Origin: an uncultured Paraprevotella sp.
GTDB lineage: Bacteria; Bacteroidota; Bacteroidia; Bacteroidales; Bacteroidaceae
Direction of reading: 5' to 3'
DNA length: 64,000 nt
Assembly: GCA_900546665.1 (NCBI GenBank)
Contig: URDY01000005.1
Coordinates: forward strand, 62,001-126,000
In this document: positions 50,153-59,677 of the stretch, piece after piece
How positions within the stretch are numbered: position 1 is the first letter of the stretch
Layout: each line of letters begins with the position of its first letter
The notes under the pieces: generated by a model
The model's database searches: none
Told to the model about the DNA's origin: nothing
The model's input: only the letters and a program-made list of their open reading frames with translations
Translations under genes and position numbers: made by a program

Positions 50153-53100
50153 TTACTTTACAAGGATCTTACCAGTCTTCACTGTACCGTCAGAGAGCTC
50201 ATCCTTGCGGATATAGAGACCACGCTGAGTCGGCTTAGCAATCTGTGCACCATCAATTGTATAGTAAGTGCTACGTACAACTCTTGCAACACCTTCCTCA
50301 ATATCCTGTACACCATCCGGACGGTTCTCCTCGCCATTACCATAGTAGAACAACTGGAAGGTATCAAAGATAGTCCAGTCATTGGCTTCTGTCTGCTGTT
50401 CCTTACGGATACCTATATTGATAACCTGACCTTCTTTTACTTCGAAATTAAGTTCGTTGTAATACAAGTTATTACTGAAAGCAGGACCTGCATCTTCCAT
50501 TGCATTAGGAATGTACCATGCTTCGATCGGATTATCTTCTGTAGTCAAAGAGTCGGCCACATTCACATTCTGAGATGCTGTAGGTTCTGACTGTCCGTCT
50601 TCAATGATTGACATGATCGGTGTATACGTCCATGCATCTTCCGGACCAGCATACAACATGGCATTCAGATCCTCCACTCCACGACGGTGCTTACCTGCTG
50701 CTATTTCATATCCACCATCACGATAGAATGCATTACATGACAAACGATAGAAACCAGGAGCCAAGCCATACAATGTCTGATGGATATCAAAGCTCTTGTT
50801 GTTATAGAACTCACCAGCTGAAATTCTGAAGTTCATATCGCCACCGTCACGGTTTGTTGTCCATCCTTCACCAGTATCAGTTGTCAGACCGCTTTCTGTA
50901 TCAGTCAAAGAGAATCCCGGATTAATAATCAATGAAGTCAAATCCTTCGGATCATCCTTAGTAGCTCCAACACCTGCCACATCCTGTACGGCCTTGGTCA
51001 AAAGTGAATTCAACTGAACTGTATATTCATCTACCTTTTCTACAGATTCTATTTCATTCGTCGGCAGAAGCGCACTGATTTCATCGCAAAGATCGTAAAC
51101 CGGTGAAAAATCAATACCTTCGAATCCTGGTGTCTGCTCATAATTCGGGCAACGGTTATTATACATATCGTCAACCAAAGTATTCAACTCGGCAGTACGT
51201 TCAACTGAAGTATTGGCATATTCAATGGCTTCTTTCATATCAGCAATAATCGTCTCTGCTTCCTCAGTTGTGGTAGGAGATGAAATAAATGCACTGGCTT
51301 TGGTCAACAATTCACCCAACTGAGCAACCACATCGGCAGTTGCAGTCTTTTCGTAACTGGTGATTGCTGAATACAACACATTTGCCTCATTATAAAGAAG
51401 CTGTACTGAAGCTACATAATCAGCTGCTGTTGCTTCACCAACATAGTTGACACGGAAATTATCAAAAGTATTCCAGCTTCCTGCCAAACCGGCTTCTGCA
51501 TTCATCTTCACACCAAAACGGAGCTTACCATCAAATACAACACAACGTACTTCATTCTTGTATTCTCCTGCCTCAAAAGCTATGGCCGCATTGGTACGGT
51601 TATTAACAACATATTTGGTTTCACCATCTACTGTAACCTGTCTGTCATCCGTACTTCCGTCATCTTTAGTTGCATACGGTTCTGTACGGCCACCATTATA
51701 CAAGTGTTGCAAAGCAACCGCATTGTCATTACCATACAACTGTGCATATACAGTGTTTGTCACGCCGTCACCCCAACCAGCTTGCAACTCGTCATTATTT
51801 CCCGGACGAGAGAAACCTTGCATTGAAATTGTATAAACACCGTTAGGAATATTTTCTATTTCCTGATATACATCAAAAGACTGTGCACCTGCATTTCCAA
51901 AATATTTCTCAGCAACACCTGCCTCAATTCCAGGACCGCCATTCCATCCCGTGCTACTGTTATTATCAAAATTAGGTGACTGCAACAATCCATAAAGATC
52001 TCCGGTCAAGCCATTGTTCACCATTTCAAAGATATCCTTACGGAAGGCTTCATCTATCTTGGTAGCTACGCTATCGATATAAAGAGGATCAAATGTGCCA
52101 TTGTTATATGAATCTTCCAAAGCATCCGTACAATCATAAATATTCACGAATGCTTCCGGATTGTCTGACAATTCAGCATACGGTTCATAATTGTCGATCA
52201 ATGTAGCCAATTTGTCATCAATGATCGGCATCAACTCACTATAAGCCTGCACGTCATTCTTCATTGTATCCATACGATGGATCAGGATCAAGCGCAAGCT
52301 AACCAGGCTGTCGTCACTTAATTCATCATTGGCAAGACCATCCTGTGCCAACTTCAAATCAGCTTCAAATTTTTCTTTTCCTGCTGCACTACACTTTGCA
52401 TCTGCAATTTCAGCCAAGTAAGCCTCGGCTTCGTTTATCGTAGCCTGCAAACCGTCCTTAGCAAAGCTATCGCTCTTGCCATAATATGTCAACTTGAAGT
52501 TATCAACACCCAGCCACTGGAAATTTGCACCAATCACACGCAAACCTATTGTAGCAGAATTATTTATTACTGTAAATTCCACTTCATAAGGAGCTGCCGT
52601 AGGCGTACCATTAACATTTCCGGGCTGATCAATAGCCTGACGCTCTTCACCGGCTCCACCATCTGCCACCAAATAAGCACCTTCTGGAGCATCATTGTTA
52701 GTCAGGACATAAGCAGACAATTTATACTTACCCTGAGGCAGATCTTTCACTTCCTGAAGAATTGACCAGTTTGACTGTGGAGGCTGTGCCACCCATCTTT
52801 CAAAGAAGTTTGCAAAGGTTGCTTTACCATCTGTAGTCGGTTTCTCCGCAGACTGCATTCCGAAATTATCCTGTCCGCTCTGTGAATCACGTTGGGTAGT
52901 CCATCCTGTAGTACCATTATCAAATGACGGTGAACTGATACGGTTGGTCAAATCCATAGGATTATCTTCAGACGCATTACCGATCAAGAAATCATCCACT
53001 TCTTTTGTCAAAGCTTCAGCAGCAGCCTTGATTTCTTCAGCTGTACCATTACCATTGTAAATTTCCTCATATTCAGTATAATCCTGATAACCTTTGGCAA

Positions 53101-53788
53101 CAGCATATTCCAATGCAGTTTTCAACTCAAATTTGGCCTCATAAGCTTTGTAATCGTCCTCTTTAACAAAAGCCCAGTCAAATTCTGCTTTTTCATAGCC
53201 AGCTGTTTCCTTGTTAGCCAAAGGCCATACAGTATGGTTAACCATTGTACCATCCTCATTAATCTGGCCGTCCCATCCCATGTAGCAGTCCTTGTAGATT
53301 CCATCCTGAGCGCTCTCACCATAACGGGGATCTTCTTCCGGTATGCGGATACGGTATGTGTCTGAATCTGCATTTTTGGTTATCTTCCACACATAGCTTC
53401 CCTCATCCTGAAGGTTATAGTCCACGCAAAGTATTGTACTGTTAGTCCAAAGATACTTGGGCTTTCCACCATTATTAGCCGTAGCATCCAACATTTCCAA
53501 TGTCCAACCTGTTACAGTACCGGCTTCACGATTGTCTGTAGCTGTTCTTACACGAACACGCTGTCCTTTATCGCTCAGCACGACTTCAGTACCCCAATTG
53601 TTCTGGGCGTTACCGTTAGCCATAAACAACTTGGTAGCCGGATGATAGACATAATAAATGCCCTCACTTTCTAAATCAATTGCAACTGTTGGTAATGTAG
53701 GATCTTCCCATTCTGTCGCTGCCCAAAGAGGCATTGTAGACATCGTAGCGCCACAAAGCGCCATTGCTGCTAGTAAACTGTTTCTCAT
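50153..53788 (-). CDS. Large secreted multidomain protein with Por-type C-terminal tail
   Basis: A 1,211-residue acidic protein with a signal peptide (cleavage after PLWAA, about residue 24). Residues 40-215 form a beta-rich domain of trefoil-like character. Then come three related carbohydrate-binding-like beta-sandwich domains, each opening with a 'NPxFDxxxTGW' element: SSPSFDNGTTGWTT (about 288), LQSPNFDNNSSTGWNGG (about 608) and INPGFSLTDTES (about 985). Helical FIVAR-like linkers separate them. The C-terminus (STYYTIDGAQIAKPTQRG, then KTGKILVK) matches the pattern of type IX secretion/Por sorting tails. Adhesion or glycan binding at the cell surface is plausible; no catalytic domain is evident. 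Confidence 0.75.
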   Translation of the reverse strand: MRNSLLAAMALCGATMSTMPLWAATEWEDPTLPTVAIDLESEGIYYVYHPATKLFMANGNAQNNWGTEVVLSDKGQRVRVRTATDNREAGTVTGWTLEMLDATANNGGKPKYLWTNSTILCVDYNLQDEGSYVWKITKNADSDTYRIRIPEEDPRYGESAQDGIYKDCYMGWDGQINEDGTMVNHTVWPLANKETAGYEKAEFDWAFVKEDDYKAYEAKFELKTALEYAVAKGYQDYTEYEEIYNGNGTAEEIKAAAEALTKEVDDFLIGNASEDNPMDLTNRISSPSFDNGTTGWTTQRDSQSGQDNFGMQSAEKPTTDGKATFANFFERWVAQPPQSNWSILQEVKDLPQGKYKLSAYVLTNNDAPEGAYLVADGGAGEERQAIDQPGNVNGTPTAAPYEVEFTVINNSATIGLRVIGANFQWLGVDNFKLTYYGKSDSFAKDGLQATINEAEAYLAEIADAKCSAAGKEKFEADLKLAQDGLANDELSDDSLVSLRLILIHRMDTMKNDVQAYSELMPIIDDKLATLIDNYEPYAELSDNPEAFVNIYDCTDALEDSYNNGTFDPLYIDSVATKIDEAFRKDIFEMVNNGLTGDLYGLLQSPNFDNNSSTGWNGGPGIEAGVAEKYFGNAGAQSFDVYQEIENIPNGVYTISMQGFSRPGNNDELQAGWGDGVTNTVYAQLYGNDNAVALQHLYNGGRTEPYATKDDGSTDDRQVTVDGETKYVVNNRTNAAIAFEAGEYKNEVRCVVFDGKLRFGVKMNAEAGLAGSWNTFDNFRVNYVGEATAADYVASVQLLYNEANVLYSAITSYEKTATADVVAQLGELLTKASAFISSPTTTEEAETIIADMKEAIEYANTSVERTAELNTLVDDMYNNRCPNYEQTPGFEGIDFSPVYDLCDEISALLPTNEIESVEKVDEYTVQLNSLLTKAVQDVAGVGATKDDPKDLTSLIINPGFSLTDTESGLTTDTGEGWTTNRDGGDMNFRISAGEFYNNKSFDIHQTLYGLAPGFYRLSCNAFYRDGGYEIAAGKHRRGVEDLNAMLYAGPEDAWTYTPIMSIIEDGQSEPTASQNVNVADSLTTEDNPIEAWYIPNAMEDAGPAFSNNLYYNELNFEVKEGQVINIGIRKEQQTEANDWTIFDTFQLFYYGNGEENRPDGVQDIEEGVARVVRSTYYTIDGAQIAKPTQRGLYIRKDELSDGTVKTGKILVK

Positions 53789-53868
53789 TTCTACAGAATT
53801 TAAGTAAGTTAGAATCTTTTTTAAATTATAATATAATGTGGTTAGTTCATAGTGATTACTTAACGTGG

Positions 53869-53876
53869 CAAATTTA
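53869..53876 (-). promoter_or_regulatory. Promoter -7 box of the large secreted protein gene
   Basis: TAAATTTG on the minus strand, leaving a leader of about 75 bases. No TTG at the expected -33. Confidence 0.6.
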
Positions 53877-54121
53877 CATTAATTTTCGGAATAGAAAAAT
53901 TTATTTCTCAGAAAGTATACGATTAAATACGTTTTTTAACATTAAATCATTTATAAGCTTCCCATGTCTGAAATGAATGGCATTCAATATAAGAACGACT
54001 ATTAATTTCAACATATATATACTAAAAAAATAGAATCATATACATCCTGATTACATCATTTTTAATACCTTCCACTCCATTAATTCTTCAAAATAGCCTT
54101 TATTTCTTTCTCTTTTTTTAT
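53877..54121. other. Intergenic region between divergent promoters
   Basis: AT-rich, with no ORF, repeat or hairpin I could support. Bounded by the minus-strand box at 53869 and the plus-strand box at 54122. Confidence 0.55.
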
Positions 54122-54129
54122 TACCTTTG
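54122..54129 (+). promoter_or_regulatory. Promoter -7 box of the HAD-like gene
   Basis: TACCTTTG, 31 bases before the ATG at 54161. The -33 region is pyrimidine-rich and lacks TTG. Confidence 0.6.
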
Positions 54130-54160
54130 CTCCTCATATTTACAAATAAATACTACCGAG

Positions 54161-54586
54161 ATGACTATAGCCATAGATTTTGATGGAACCATAGTGGAAC
54201 ACCGCTATCCTGAAATTGGAAAAGAAATTCCATTTGCAGTAACGACATTAAAAAAATTGATTGAAGAGAAACACAAACTTATCCTGTGGACTGTACGAGA
54301 AGGCAAGTTATTAGATGAAGCCGTAGAATGGTGCAGACAAAGAGGTATTGAATTTTACGCAATCAACAAGGATTATCCTGAAGAAGAAAAAGAGCATAAC
54401 AAGCACTATAGCAGAAAGCTTAAAGCAGATCTGTTTATAGATGACAGGAATATCGGAGGATTGCCTGATTGGGGAACTATATACAGAATTATCCATGAAA
54501 AAAAGACATACGAAGATATTCTTTCTGAAATATATCATGAAGAATCTGCTCCAGTAAAGCCTAAAAGAAAAAGGTGGTGGTTTTAA
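54161..54586 (+). CDS. HAD-superfamily phosphatase-like protein (BT0820-like)
   Basis: A 141-residue minimal HAD protein. Motif I is IAIDFDGTIVEH (nucleophile Asp7), motif II is LILWTVREGKLL (Thr near residue 46), and the late acidic motif is LFIDDRNIGGLPDWG (about 91). There is no cap domain, only a short insert. This matches the BT0820-type Bacteroides HAD family, whose substrate is not known. The C-terminal basic-aromatic tail (KPKRKRWWF) is encoded within the terminator hairpin. Confidence 0.85.
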   Translation: MTIAIDFDGTIVEHRYPEIGKEIPFAVTTLKKLIEEKHKLILWTVREGKLLDEAVEWCRQRGIEFYAINKDYPEEEKEHNKHYSRKLKADLFIDDRNIGGLPDWGTIYRIIHEKKTYEDILSEIYHEESAPVKPKRKRWWF

Positions 54587-54606
54587 TTTTAACCATCACC
54601 TTTTTT
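54571..54606. terminator. Bidirectional terminator overlapping the HAD gene 3' end
   Basis: AAGGTGGTGGTT (54571-54582) pairs with AACCATCACCTT (54591-54602) with one G-T pair, followed by TTTTTT. It lies between two convergent genes, and its left arm is the last codons of the HAD gene. Confidence 0.8.
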
Positions 54607-54610
54607 ATTA

Positions 54611-57058
54611 TTATTTGGCAGAATCTTCAATCAGACTTTCATCACGACTAACAGAATTATAATCACCATAAGTTCCATAAAATCCATATCGTCCGCCTCG
54701 ACCTTTCTGGCCATAACCATAATACAATTGGTATTTACGACGTTTAAGATCCACACCATTCAAGACCATATTCATCTTTGGCAATTTCTTTTCATCATAA
54801 AGTTTATTAATCAGCTCAAAATTACGTTTGAGTGAATAATCACACCTACAAACAACAAGAGTTACGTCTGCCAAACGTGCCAAAAGCAATGTATCGCTCA
54901 CCAACCCTAATGGCGGAGTATCTATCACAATCATATCATACCATTCTCTTAATCGTGAGAATACATAATCCAAACGGTCTGACGACAAAAGTTCGTTAGG
55001 ATTTGGAGGAATCAGCCCCGCTGGAAGGACATCCAAATTGGCATGAATACGCGAATTAAAAATTTGATTATGCAAATTCTCATCAGACGTATCATCACTA
55101 GCCAGAAACGTCGTCAAGCCTCTGCCATTCGTACGAAGTTTAAATAATTTTGCCAAACGAGGCTTTCTTATGTCCAATCCGACAACCAAAACCTTACGTC
55201 CCATAAGCGCCAGACTCATTGCCAAATTCGTTGAAACGAATGTTTTACCTTCTCCAGGAATCATCGATGTGCTTATTACGACTTGTTCGTTTTTATTAAT
55301 TACAAAGCCTAAATTAGTACGAAGACTACGGAAAGTTTCCTCCATCATACCGTTTGCATTTTCATTAATGACGATTCCATTATTTTCAGAAGTCGGGTCA
55401 TCACTCATAAAAATATCAGCCAAGACAGGAATACGGGTCAATTTTTCCACATCCTCACGCCCCTCTATTCGATATCTCAACAACTTCTTTACATAAAAGA
55501 TTCCTAATGGAACAGCTCCACCCAGCACCAATGCAATCAACAATACAATTTTGTTTTTTGGTGAAACCGGATTATTTAACGTTTCAGGTTTATCAACAAC
55601 CTGCGCTTTAGCAGCTGTTGACGCCAAGGAAATGGAATTTTCTTCCCGTTTCTGAAGAAGTATCTGAAAAAGAGCTGCCTGTATCTCACGCTGACGTTCA
55701 ATCTGACTATAATTTTTTTCCTGGGTCGGCGCTGCAGACAAACGACTCATAAAATGCTGATATTGTTCATCTACTTGCATTTTTCTTGTGCGAAGATTTT
55801 CATAAATACTTTGCAAAGAATGCTGTATTCCCGGACGCATGGCTTCAATAGCGTTAGTAACAGTCGTTACTGCTGGAGAATTTTCAGATGCCGATTTTAA
55901 CATTCTTGCTCTGTTAACCACATATTCATTATAACGAGCTATACTTTCATTTAATCCGACATCAGACAATCCCATATTAGCAGGAACCACCTGCATGGCA
56001 TTTCGTGGATCCTGCATATAATCCATCAACGACTTGATCAACATCAACTGAGTCTGCAATTCAACCTGCTGTTTCTGATAACTTTCCAAGCCTTTATAAG
56101 CCGCATCTGCATCCGAAGTCAGATCCATCAGTTTATTGCTTTTCTTAAAACCCTCCAAACGTGAATCCGACATACCCAATTCATTTGAAACCATCAGAAT
56201 CCTTTCATTAATAAAAGAATCGGTTTTCAAAGCCACTTCATTTTTACTTTCATTTGCATCATCATTATAGACCTTGATCAACTCATTTAAATAATCTTGA
56301 GCACGTTTATACTGAGAATCCAGCACCGTAATGCGTACAATCGTAGTCAATTTACTTGTTGGTTCAAAAGTTGTTTGAGCCAACATTGCGCTGGCAATCC
56401 TTTCAGGATTATAAATATGAACATCAACAGGCACAGTCAACAAAGGATTTTCCGGATTCGGTCTCAATTCCACCCATCCGGAAGGTGTCTGGATTTTAGC
56501 CGGCAACGTTTTGACTTCCGTCTCAAATTCTTCATCTAAAGCTGTACCTTTAATACTATATCCAGTTTCAATTGGTATTATTTTCAATACGACAGGAGAG
56601 GCCAATGTATCTAAAAACTCCTTTGACATATCTGCAAGAACAGGTGACCCACCATATATTTCATGATCACGAAAAACACCTTCTGAAAAATAGCGTATAT
56701 ATAATTTCAAATTGGTTACTGATCTTAATGCCAATGTCTTACTTGCAATTATTTCCATTTCATTGTCAAAGCCATTGGTGTTATTCATCAAACCGAGTTG
56801 ACTAAAATCCGTCAATGCCGAACCATACATTCTTCTTGCATTTTGATCAACATCTTTTATTAGGACTTTAGTAAAAGTTGAATATACCGGAGGAGTCTTT
56901 TTAATATATACAAAAGCCAATAATAGACATAATACAATGGAAAGAACAAACCATCGCCAATACAATTTTAGTACTGTTATCAAATCCTGCCACGTAAATC
57001 CAAATAAATCGTCCTTCAAAGAAGAGTCTTGATAATTCTTTTCAAAATCTTGTTCCAT
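54611..57058 (-). CDS. wzc: Wzc-type tyrosine autokinase / chain-length co-polymerase
   Basis: I place the start at ATG 57058, because the longer frame (57088) begins upstream of the predicted transcription start. The 815-residue protein has a first membrane helix (about 35-52), a long extracytoplasmic coiled-coil region, a GNVR-type stretch before the second helix (about 500-520), and a cytoplasmic BY-kinase. The kinase shows Walker A SMIPGEGKTFVSTN, Walker A' VVGLDIRKPR and Walker B MIVIDTPPLGLVSD. Its C-terminal tail is a tyrosine cluster (YQLYYGYG, then YGFYGTYGDY), the autophosphorylation site. It is divergent from the initiating transferase at 57257. Confidence 0.95.
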   Translation of the reverse strand: MEQDFEKNYQDSSLKDDLFGFTWQDLITVLKLYWRWFVLSIVLCLLLAFVYIKKTPPVYSTFTKVLIKDVDQNARRMYGSALTDFSQLGLMNNTNGFDNEMEIIASKTLALRSVTNLKLYIRYFSEGVFRDHEIYGGSPVLADMSKEFLDTLASPVVLKIIPIETGYSIKGTALDEEFETEVKTLPAKIQTPSGWVELRPNPENPLLTVPVDVHIYNPERIASAMLAQTTFEPTSKLTTIVRITVLDSQYKRAQDYLNELIKVYNDDANESKNEVALKTDSFINERILMVSNELGMSDSRLEGFKKSNKLMDLTSDADAAYKGLESYQKQQVELQTQLMLIKSLMDYMQDPRNAMQVVPANMGLSDVGLNESIARYNEYVVNRARMLKSASENSPAVTTVTNAIEAMRPGIQHSLQSIYENLRTRKMQVDEQYQHFMSRLSAAPTQEKNYSQIERQREIQAALFQILLQKREENSISLASTAAKAQVVDKPETLNNPVSPKNKIVLLIALVLGGAVPLGIFYVKKLLRYRIEGREDVEKLTRIPVLADIFMSDDPTSENNGIVINENANGMMEETFRSLRTNLGFVINKNEQVVISTSMIPGEGKTFVSTNLAMSLALMGRKVLVVGLDIRKPRLAKLFKLRTNGRGLTTFLASDDTSDENLHNQIFNSRIHANLDVLPAGLIPPNPNELLSSDRLDYVFSRLREWYDMIVIDTPPLGLVSDTLLLARLADVTLVVCRCDYSLKRNFELINKLYDEKKLPKMNMVLNGVDLKRRKYQLYYGYGQKGRGGRYGFYGTYGDYNSVSRDESLIEDSAK

Positions 57059-57085
57059 GCTCTTTAAAACCAATATTATAAATGA

Positions 57086-57117
57086 CAAAAATAACCAATT
57101 GTATAAGAATTGCCAAA
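57086..57117 (-). promoter_or_regulatory. Promoter of wzc
   Basis: TTTG (57117-57114), a 20-base spacer and TATTTTTG (57093-57086) on the minus strand; predicted leader about 20 bases. Confidence 0.85.
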
Positions 57118-57183
57118 TTCAGGCCAAGAAAAAAGCCTATTTTTGATTTTTGGGTTTCAAAATTTAAAAAAAATTAAAAGTGA

Positions 57184-57215
57184 ATTGTATTTTGATATTT
57201 ATTTTAATATATTTG
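57184..57215 (+). promoter_or_regulatory. Promoter of the initiating transferase-rmlA unit
   Basis: ATTG (57184-57187), a 20-base spacer and TATATTTG (57208-57215). It is back to back with the wzc promoter, so the two units may share control. Confidence 0.8.
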
Positions 57216-57256
57216 CCCCGAAATATTTCATTCACACTGAATAAACTACTAAAACA

Positions 57257-58663
57257 ATGAAAATAAAAAACATTGAAGAATCCCAATTGATTAAAACCAT
57301 TCTTATTTTAAATGATATGGCTGTATCTGTATTCAGTTTTTGGCTTGCATTAGGTTTTATTAAGGGTAGTGACGCCTTGTTTTCATTAAATTCCACCCAA
57401 AGAGTTTTTATTGTTTTAACAGCACTTACTGTCTTTCCAGCCTTCATCATAGCTCCACCGTTATTTATAAAAAGATTCATACATAAAGACAATATACTAT
57501 CCAGAGTACTCTTTATGTGTACAATCCAGGTCATTCTTTTATTCGCACTAAATGGAATATTGGATTTTCCGGAAGGATCTGGATTAATTCTACTTTTAGG
57601 ATACTTCATTTTTTTCATCCTGCTCACCTGTGAACGTATAGTATTACACTACCTCCTCAGACAACATTTTTTCTCAGGACAAGGACAAAGAAATGTCGTT
57701 TTTGTAGGACATCCAACCAGCTTGGCAGATATTTATGAGACACTTAAAGACAAATCTTTAGGATACAAAATAAAAGGTATTTTTACGAGAAAGCCTATAC
57801 CTGAAAGCATGCAAATTGACAATCTGGGGCATCGAACCAAAGTTGTCAATTATTTAAAGGATCATCCTGAAATCACAGATTTATATCTTGTACCGGACTC
57901 TGATTACATTGCAGAAACACGAGAAATCTACAGATATTGTGAGAATCATCTCATCCGCTTCTATGCACTTCCTGTATTTATGGAATTTTTGAAAAAAAAT
58001 ATGACTTTATCAAAAATAGGCAACACTACTCTACTTAGTGCGCATAAAGAACCATTACAAGATCCGTTCAATCGCTTATTGAAACGCTCTTTTGATATGT
58101 TAATATCAGGACTGTTTCTACTTACAGTATTTCCTTGGATTTATGTTGTCGTTGCACTTATTATCAAGCATCAGAGTCCCGGGCCGGTATTTTTTAAACA
58201 AAAAAGGAACGGACTTGATGGCAAAGAATTTTTTTGCCTTAAGTTTCGCTCCATGCATGTAAACAAAGATGCAGACAGAGTTCAGGCCACAGAACATGAT
58301 CCACGCAAATTCAAATTTGGAGATATTATGCGTCGCACCAACATTGACGAATTACCACAATTTATCAACGTATTCTGTGGTTCAATGAGTATGGTTGGTC
58401 CACGCCCTCACATGCTTCTCCACACACAGGAATATTCCCAACTAATCAACCGCTATATGGTTAGACATTGGGTCAAACCAGGAATCACGGGCTGGGCACA
58501 GGTCCAAGGATTCAGAGGTGAAACCAAGACTTTAGACCAAATGGAAAACCGTGTCAAAGCGGATATCTGGTATGTAGAAAACTGGACATTCTTCCTTGAT
58601 CTGAAAATCATGTGGAAGACTTTCTACAACATGATCAAACATAACGAAAAAAACGCTTATTAA
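57257..58663 (+). CDS. Polyprenyl glycosylphosphotransferase (WcaJ/WbaP type)
   Basis: This 468-residue full-length initiating enzyme has four to five N-terminal membrane helices (residues 1-125) and a Rossmann-like middle domain (RNVVFVGHPTSLADIYE, about 148). The C-terminal catalytic domain carries a membrane hairpin (about 280-305), CLKFRSMHVNKDAD and the motif DELPQFINVFCGSMSMVGPR, ending near GWAQVQGFRGET. It attaches hexose-1-phosphate to undecaprenyl phosphate. rmlA follows 24 bases later. Compared with the shorter enzyme at 4838 it belongs to the second, rhamnose-linked locus. Confidence 0.93.
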   Translation: MKIKNIEESQLIKTILILNDMAVSVFSFWLALGFIKGSDALFSLNSTQRVFIVLTALTVFPAFIIAPPLFIKRFIHKDNILSRVLFMCTIQVILLFALNGILDFPEGSGLILLLGYFIFFILLTCERIVLHYLLRQHFFSGQGQRNVVFVGHPTSLADIYETLKDKSLGYKIKGIFTRKPIPESMQIDNLGHRTKVVNYLKDHPEITDLYLVPDSDYIAETREIYRYCENHLIRFYALPVFMEFLKKNMTLSKIGNTTLLSAHKEPLQDPFNRLLKRSFDMLISGLFLLTVFPWIYVVVALIIKHQSPGPVFFKQKRNGLDGKEFFCLKFRSMHVNKDADRVQATEHDPRKFKFGDIMRRTNIDELPQFINVFCGSMSMVGPRPHMLLHTQEYSQLINRYMVRHWVKPGITGWAQVQGFRGETKTLDQMENRVKADIWYVENWTFFLDLKIMWKTFYNMIKHNEKNAY

Positions 58664-58687
58664 TAAGAAACTTATAATTATCAGCTT

Positions 58688-59578
58688 ATGAAAGGAATAG
58701 TCTTAGCCGGCGGATCCGGCACTCGTTTATACCCTATCACAAAAGGAGTAAGCAAACAATTGCTTCCTATTTTCGATAAACCAATGATTTATTACCCGAT
58801 TTCCGTACTGATGCTTTCAGGAATAAGGGAAATACTCATTATCAGTACTCCTCATGATCTACCTGGATTCAAAAGATTACTGGGAGATGGTAGCGACTTT
58901 GGAGTAAGTTTTACTTATGCAGAACAACCTTCACCTGACGGGCTTGCACAAGCATTCATTATTGGAAAAGAATTTATCGGTAACGACAGTGTTTGTCTTG
59001 TTCTTGGTGATAACATATTCCATGGAGCAGGTTTTACCGCCATGCTTGAAGAAGCAGTGAAAAACGCCGAAGAAGACAACAAGGCCACAGTCTTCGGGTA
59101 TTGGGTCAACGACCCGGAACGATATGGTGTAGCTGAATTCGACAAAAACGGCAACTGCCTCAGTATTGAAGAAAAGCCAAAACTTCCGAAAAGCAATTAC
59201 GCTGTAGTAGGACTGTATTTTTACCCCAACAAAGTCGTAGAAGTAGCAGGTAATATCAAACCATCAGCCAGAGGAGAACTGGAAATAACAACTGTCAACC
59301 AAGTTTTTCTAGAACAACAAGCCCTTAAGGTCAAAACGTTGGGACGAGGTTTTGCGTGGTTAGATACCGGCACACATGACAGTCTGAGCGAGGCCAGCAC
59401 CTTCATTGAAGTCATAGAAAAACGACAAGGCCTGAAAATAGCATGCTTGGAAGCCATTGCTTACAACAGAGGCTGGATCAGCAAAGAAAAGCTTCGCGAA
59501 ATAGCCCAGCCTATGATCAAGAATCAATACGGGCAATATTTAATGAAACTGAGTGAGGAGACTCAAAGCGAAGAATAA
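58688..59578 (+). CDS. rmlA: Glucose-1-phosphate thymidylyltransferase
   Basis: A 296-residue nucleotidyltransferase. The N-terminal [20 protein letters not shown] contains the GGXGTRL nucleotide loop, and [50 protein letters not shown] and [20 protein letters not shown] follow, all conserved in RmlA. It makes dTDP-glucose, the substrate of RmlB encoded at 48585. The ordering here (rmlC-rmlB and rmlA about 9 kb apart) is a split pathway. Confidence 0.96.
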   Translation: MKGIVLAGGSGTRLYPITKGVSKQLLPIFDKPMIYYPISVLMLSGIREILIISTPHDLPGFKRLLGDGSDFGVSFTYAEQPSPDGLAQAFIIGKEFIGNDSVCLVLGDNIFHGAGFTAMLEEAVKNAEEDNKATVFGYWVNDPERYGVAEFDKNGNCLSIEEKPKLPKSNYAVVGLYFYPNKVVEVAGNIKPSARGELEITTVNQVFLEQQALKVKTLGRGFAWLDTGTHDSLSEASTFIEVIEKRQGLKIACLEAIAYNRGWISKEKLREIAQPMIKNQYGQYLMKLSEETQSEE

Positions 59579-59610
59579 TCTGAATTCATCAGACAGAAAA
59601 GCATTTATTG

Positions 59611-59651
59611 ATTGGTACAAAACAAGATTTTTTTCTTAACTTTGTACCAAT
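59611..59651. promoter_or_regulatory. Inverted repeat overlapping a promoter
   Basis: ATTGGTACAAA (59611-59621) and TTTGTACCAAT (59641-59651) are perfect 11-base inverted repeats. The left arm contains a TTG (-33) and the right arm supplies the TTTG of the -7 box TAACTTTG (59637-59644), 22 bases apart. It could be an operator or the rmlA terminator. Confidence 0.6.
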
Positions 59652-59677
59652 CTTTATTTTAATATCAATCATAAGAA

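Noticed and set aside
54611..57088. Longer start for wzc at 57088
   Set aside because: This codon is upstream of the predicted transcription start from the consensus promoter at 57086-57117.
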